NCBI GenBank assembly: GCA_016929355.1
Contig: JAFGJA010000162.1
Location: 1-8,469 of the forward strand
Length of the DNA: 8,469 nt
From: Anaerolineae bacterium
GTDB lineage: Bacteria > Chloroflexota > Anaerolineae > Aggregatilineales > Aggregatilineaceae
Reading direction: 5' to 3'
Shown: piece after piece, positions 6,041-8,469 of the stretch
Layout: every line of letters starts with the position of its first letter
Numbering within the stretch: the first letter of the stretch is position 1
Notes under the pieces: generated by a model
What the model saw: the letters and a program-made list of their open reading frames with translations, nothing else
Told to the model about the DNA's origin: nothing
Databases searched by the model: none
Position numbers and translations under genes: made by a program

Positions 6041-6072
6041 CTGGGGGGTGAGGTTTACATGATGGTTTTTGT

Positions 6073-6469
6073 AGACTCAAGCCAACCTGTAAGCCGCGTT
6101 CTGTACCTGTCGGAACCGAAATCCCGGCAGGCGGTGATCATCTATCTGGAACGACACTTACGCGCCGCCTCTAGCAACCTACCCGGAACTTAATGGGACG
6201 GGCCGCCCCTCGTTCCTGCTTGGTCTTGCTCCCGGTGGGGTTTGCCTGGCCGCCGGTGTCACCACCTGCGCCGGTGCGCTCTTACCGCACCGTTTCACCC
6301 TCACCCTGGTCCATCTGGACCGGGGCAATACGCCTCTCTGTTGCACTATTCCACCGAGTCGCCCCGTCTGGCTGTTAGCCAGCACCGTGCCCTCTGGAGC
6401 GCGGACTTTCCTCGCATTATCGGAGCCATAGCCCGCGATAACACGCGATCACCCGGTCAACTTGAGTCT
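6073..6469 (-). ncRNA. rnpB: RNase P RNA, bacterial type A
   Basis: This is the catalytic RNA that removes 5' leaders from tRNA precursors together with the RnpA protein. The 5' half of helix P4 with its conserved flank, GAGGAAAGTCC, is at 6413-6403. The 3' partner ACAGAACGCGGCTTA is at 6104-6090. Between them are GGTAAGAGCGCACC (about 6286-6273), AGCAAGACCAAG (about 6230-6219), the L15 region GGGTAGGTTGCTAGAGGC (about 6184-6167), which can pair with the tRNA CCA end, and AGATAGATGATCACCG near 6147-6132. The ends pair as P1: AGACTCAAGTTGACC (6469-6455) with GGTTGGCTTGAGTCT (6087-6073), 15 bp including wobble pairs. The length of about 397 nt and the layout fit the ancestral type A fold. The 5' end is fixed by P1 and by the promoter; the 3' end could extend a few bases. 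Confidence 0.97.
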
Positions 6470-6475
6470 GAGACT

Positions 6476-6484
6476 ATTATACCA
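6476..6484 (-). promoter_or_regulatory. Extended -10 promoter of rnpB
   Basis: On the minus strand TGGTATAAT (6484-6476) is a perfect TATAAT hexamer with the extended TG. After 6 bp comes A at 6469, exactly the first base of RNase P helix P1, so the start site and RNA end agree. No good -35 hexamer stands at the usual distance, as is common for extended -10 promoters. The promoter lies between rnpB and the end of the glycosylase gene. Confidence 0.8.
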
Positions 6485-6535
6485 TTGGCGTGCAGTCGTT
6501 TTGAGTGCGGGTTTTGGACAGTATCCTAACCTGTA

Positions 6536-7030
6536 TCAATCCGCTTTTACCGTATCCGCCAACGCTTGCCAATGCGATTCATCCCAATAGCGCCGCGCCG
6601 CACCGGAGGTCGAAGGCAGCACCCAGATCGCCGTATCTCCAATCGTATCCGGTTGAAGACCGTAATCAAGCTTTTTCCGTCCGAGAAATTTCTGCGCGGC
6701 GCGTTTACCCACAAAGGCCAGTATACGCGGCTGAAATTCTTCGATCTGCGCGCGCAATGTATCCCCGCCTATTGCAGAAAAATCAAGTTCGTCATCATTG
6801 CCAATCTGCTCCTGTTCAAGATTGGTCAGACCGCAGCCGTAATCCAACAGATCGCGGTACTCGTGCGGCTCAAATTGGCGTGGCGTCAAGCCGACGCAAT
6901 GCAGCACCGGCCAGAAGGCGTTGCCCGGTCCGGCATAATAGGCGGCGGCGTCGGCGGATTTTTTGCTCGCAGCCATACCGTAGAAGACGATTTTTAAGTC
7001 CGGCTGTAGGACATCAGGTAGAATAGTCAT
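6536..7030 (-). CDS. Mug/TDG-like uracil-DNA glycosylase with atypical active-site motifs
   Basis: This 164-residue protein fits the length and order of the mismatch-specific uracil-DNA glycosylase (Mug) family, which removes uracil or thymine from mismatched DNA in base excision repair. DVLQPDLKIVFYG at 6-18 is the first strand, YYAGPGNAFWPVLHCVGLTPR at 31-51 is the strongest family signature, and RILAFVGKRAAQKFLG at 102-117 is the central strand and helix. Motif 1 reads GMAAS (18-22) instead of GINPG, and motif 2 reads PSTSGAAR (139-146) instead of PNPSGLNR. Both characteristic asparagines are therefore alanine. Family 5 enzymes (motif GLAPA) show that activity without the motif 1 Asn is possible, so I do not call it inactive. 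The start at 7030 lacks a clear Shine-Dalgarno sequence. It is divergent from the glycosyltransferase gene across 91 bp in which I see no convincing promoter. Confidence 0.85.
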   Translation of the reverse strand: MTILPDVLQPDLKIVFYGMAASKKSADAAAYYAGPGNAFWPVLHCVGLTPRQFEPHEYRDLLDYGCGLTNLEQEQIGNDDELDFSAIGGDTLRAQIEEFQPRILAFVGKRAAQKFLGRKKLDYGLQPDTIGDTAIWVLPSTSGAARRYWDESHWQALADTVKAD

Positions 7031-7121
7031 ATGCTTTCACTAAACTGGTATTTATGGCGGATTGTGCTACCCTTACCTCAATTAACGGCGATCACTCAGC
7101 GAAACAGTAAAACTACAGCCT

Positions 7122-8024
7122 ATGACCACTGCGCCCCAAACCCTGACCATCGTTGTCCCTGCCTATAACGAGGAGAACGGGATCGATGATGTCCTGATCG
7201 AGCTTAACAGTTTGCGGCAGCGTTTGGCCGATCAAGCATGGACTGTCGAGATCGTCGTGGTGGATGATGGTTCGACGGATCGCACGGCGGCCAAAGTCCG
7301 GCAGCACGATCATATCACGCTGCTGGAACACAATCACAATCGCGGCTATGGGGCCGCATTAAAAACGGGTATCCAGCACAGCGACTCGTATTGGATTTGC
7401 ATCACGGACGCCGACGGAACCTATCCCAACGAGCGCATTCCTGATCTACTCACGCACGCGCTGGAAACCCACAGCGACATGGTGGTCGGTGTGCGCACCG
7501 GCGAGCATGTCAAAATTCCGTTGGTGCGGCGTCCGGCGAAATGGTTTATCCGGCAGTTGGCGATCTTCGTCGCGGGCGATTTTATCCCCGATCTGAATTC
7601 TGGCTTGCGCTTGTTTCAGCGCGACGTAGCGCGGCGCTTTTTTGATATTCTACCCGATGGTTTTTCCTTCACCACCACGATCACGTTAGGGATGCTGGTC
7701 AATGGTTATCTGGTGAAATATCTCCCGATCAACTATCACGCGCGCGTGGGCCGCTCCAAGATTCGCCCGGTGCAAGATACGCTCAATTTTATGCAGCTCG
7801 TGCTGCGGATTGCGTTATTCTTCAAACCCCTGAAAATTTTCCTGCCCTTTAGCGGATTATTGGTTGTGCTGGCGGTGGTCTGGGCGCTGTTCAGTAAATT
7901 GGTGTTGGGCCAACTCGCGGATGTCTCTACGCTGGTGATCATGATGACGGCGGTGCAGGTGTTGGTGGTGGGGATGCTGGCGGAGTTGATCAACCAGCGA
8001 ATGCCCAATAGTTACCGGGAATAG
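7122..8024 (+). CDS. Membrane-anchored family 2 glycosyltransferase (dolichyl-phosphate mannosyltransferase/GtrB-like)
   Basis: This 300-residue protein has a GT-A catalytic domain (about 7-225) and two C-terminal membrane helices (about 238-260 and 268-289). It would transfer a sugar from a nucleotide donor to a lipid phosphate on the cytoplasmic face. Visible motifs are VVPAYNEE at 11-18, VVVDDGSTD at 45-53, NRGYGAALKTG at 73-83, the metal-binding DADG at 96-99, the SGLRLF segment at 160-165, and FSFTTTITL at 181-189 before the basic YHARVGRSKI at 205-214. This order is typical of DPM1/GtrB-type polyprenyl-phosphate sugar transferases. Sugar and acceptor cannot be read from the sequence. 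No Shine-Dalgarno sequence precedes the ATG, so the start could be leaderless or misplaced, although VVPAYNEE limits movement. The next gene begins 21 bp downstream and is probably co-transcribed. Confidence 0.92.
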   Translation: MTTAPQTLTIVVPAYNEENGIDDVLIELNSLRQRLADQAWTVEIVVVDDGSTDRTAAKVRQHDHITLLEHNHNRGYGAALKTGIQHSDSYWICITDADGTYPNERIPDLLTHALETHSDMVVGVRTGEHVKIPLVRRPAKWFIRQLAIFVAGDFIPDLNSGLRLFQRDVARRFFDILPDGFSFTTTITLGMLVNGYLVKYLPINYHARVGRSKIRPVQDTLNFMQLVLRIALFFKPLKIFLPFSGLLVVLAVVWALFSKLVLGQLADVSTLVIMMTAVQVLVVGMLAELINQRMPNSYRE

Positions 8025-8045
8025 GTCTACTGAGAGTAGAATTGC

Positions 8046-8469
8046 ATGGTTACGCCTGATTTTTTCGCACAATTAGAACGCGATGTGATTCGCCCCGGTT
8101 TGTGTACGTATTGCGGGTTATGTGTGGGTTTGTCGAATGGCACGCTTACCATGACCGACACCTCATGTGGTCTGCTGCCGACCTGCACCGATGCCCCGCC
8201 CCAACTCCCGGCATTGGCCTATGAAGCGTGTCCAGGGCGACGTATTGACTATCCCGCGCTCAATGAAGCGATATTTGGCGCCGCGCCGGAAAATTGGCTG
8301 ACCGGTCATGTCCGGCAGATGTTCATTGGTTACGCCACCGATGAGGCGATTCGCCGCCGTGCCGCATCGGGCGGGATCATCACGCGCACGCTGATCTATT
8401 TGCTGGAACAGGGGCGCATTGATGGCGCGGTGGTGGTGCGGCAGGGGCAACCGCAGCCCTGGCAAGCGG
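8046..8469 (+). CDS. Coenzyme F420 hydrogenase/dehydrogenase beta-subunit-like protein (FrhB/FdhB family; 3' end off window)
   Basis: The frame is open from the ATG at 8046 to the right edge (141 full codons), so only the N-terminal part is seen. Cys20, Cys23 and Cys26 in CTYCGLC, with further cysteines at 41, 47 and 62 (in ACPG), suggest a 4Fe-4S site. RRRAASGGIITRTLIYLLEQ at 103-122 and GRIDGAVVV at 123-131 match the start of the FrhB/FdhB N-terminal domain, which in characterised members binds FAD and handles F420 or formate-derived electrons. Family members also occur in polysaccharide gene clusters without hydrogenase subunits. The adjacent glycosyltransferase makes that setting plausible here, but it is an inference. 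A weak GAGAG lies upstream of the start. Confidence 0.85.
   Translation, partial: MVTPDFFAQLERDVIRPGLCTYCGLCVGLSNGTLTMTDTSCGLLPTCTDAPPQLPALAYEACPGRRIDYPALNEAIFGAAPENWLTGHVRQMFIGYATDEAIRRRAASGGIITRTLIYLLEQGRIDGAVVVRQGQPQPWQA

Noticed and set aside
6179..6529. Open frames on both strands between 6179 and 6529
   Set aside because: The region is RNase P RNA from end to end or its promoter, so the frames are chance openings in a GC-rich RNA gene.
6505..7026. Plus-strand open frames at 6505-7026 and 6566-6997
   Set aside because: They are antisense to the Mug-like gene and show no recognisable domain; the minus frame has clear family motifs.
7031..7121. A bidirectional promoter between the glycosylase and glycosyltransferase genes
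   Set aside because: Divergent genes need promoters here, but no hexamer pair with good spacing is visible on either strand (the best minus-strand pair, TTGAGG and CATAAA, is 19 bp apart).
7736..8465. Minus-strand frames at 7736-8008, 7857-8072 and 8163-8465
   Set aside because: They are antisense to the glycosyltransferase and the FrhB-like gene, both strongly supported by motifs.

Overview
The window looks like chromosomal DNA from a free-living bacterium, most likely a member of the Chloroflexota (Anaerolineae-like). This assignment is an inference. It rests on a type A RNase P RNA, an F420-hydrogenase-beta-like gene, a bS16 with a long acidic tail, weak or absent Shine-Dalgarno sites at several genes, and short GC-rich palindromic repeats of a style I associate with these genomes. 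Most of the content is housekeeping, and I see no phage, CRISPR, toxin-antitoxin or defence locus.

Left and centre (1-5234, all minus strand, read right to left): a strong promoter (TTGACG-17-TACAAT) starts a translation and secretion cluster of ffh (SRP GTPase), rpsP (bS16), khpA (KH-domain RNA-binding protein) and rimM (16S processing factor). In many bacteria trmD and rplS would follow. Here a cyclic-nucleotide-binding protein without a DNA-binding domain follows instead, with its own probable extended -10 promoter. After it comes a secreted SGNH-hydrolase-like protein that runs off the left edge. The rpsP-khpA gap carries a 112-bp MITE-like element built from two inverted, diverged hairpin units, and a possible terminator or attenuator just before khpA.

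Centre-right (5274-7030, minus strand): a divergent S51/cyanophycinase-like protein with a GTG start, a REP-like perfect palindrome, the RNase P RNA gene rnpB with its own extended -10 promoter, and a Mug-like uracil-DNA glycosylase that lacks the usual asparagine in both active-site motifs.

Right (7122-8469, plus strand): divergent from the glycosylase lie a membrane-anchored family 2 glycosyltransferase (DPM/GtrB-like) and, 21 bp later, the start of an FrhB/FdhB-like iron-sulfur flavoprotein cut by the right edge. The spacing suggests co-transcription.

The least ordinary items are the composite repeat with compensatory arm changes, the replacement of trmD by a cyclic-nucleotide sensor, the atypical glycosylase and the secreted HHSTG protein. 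None of them amounts to a demonstrated new system.
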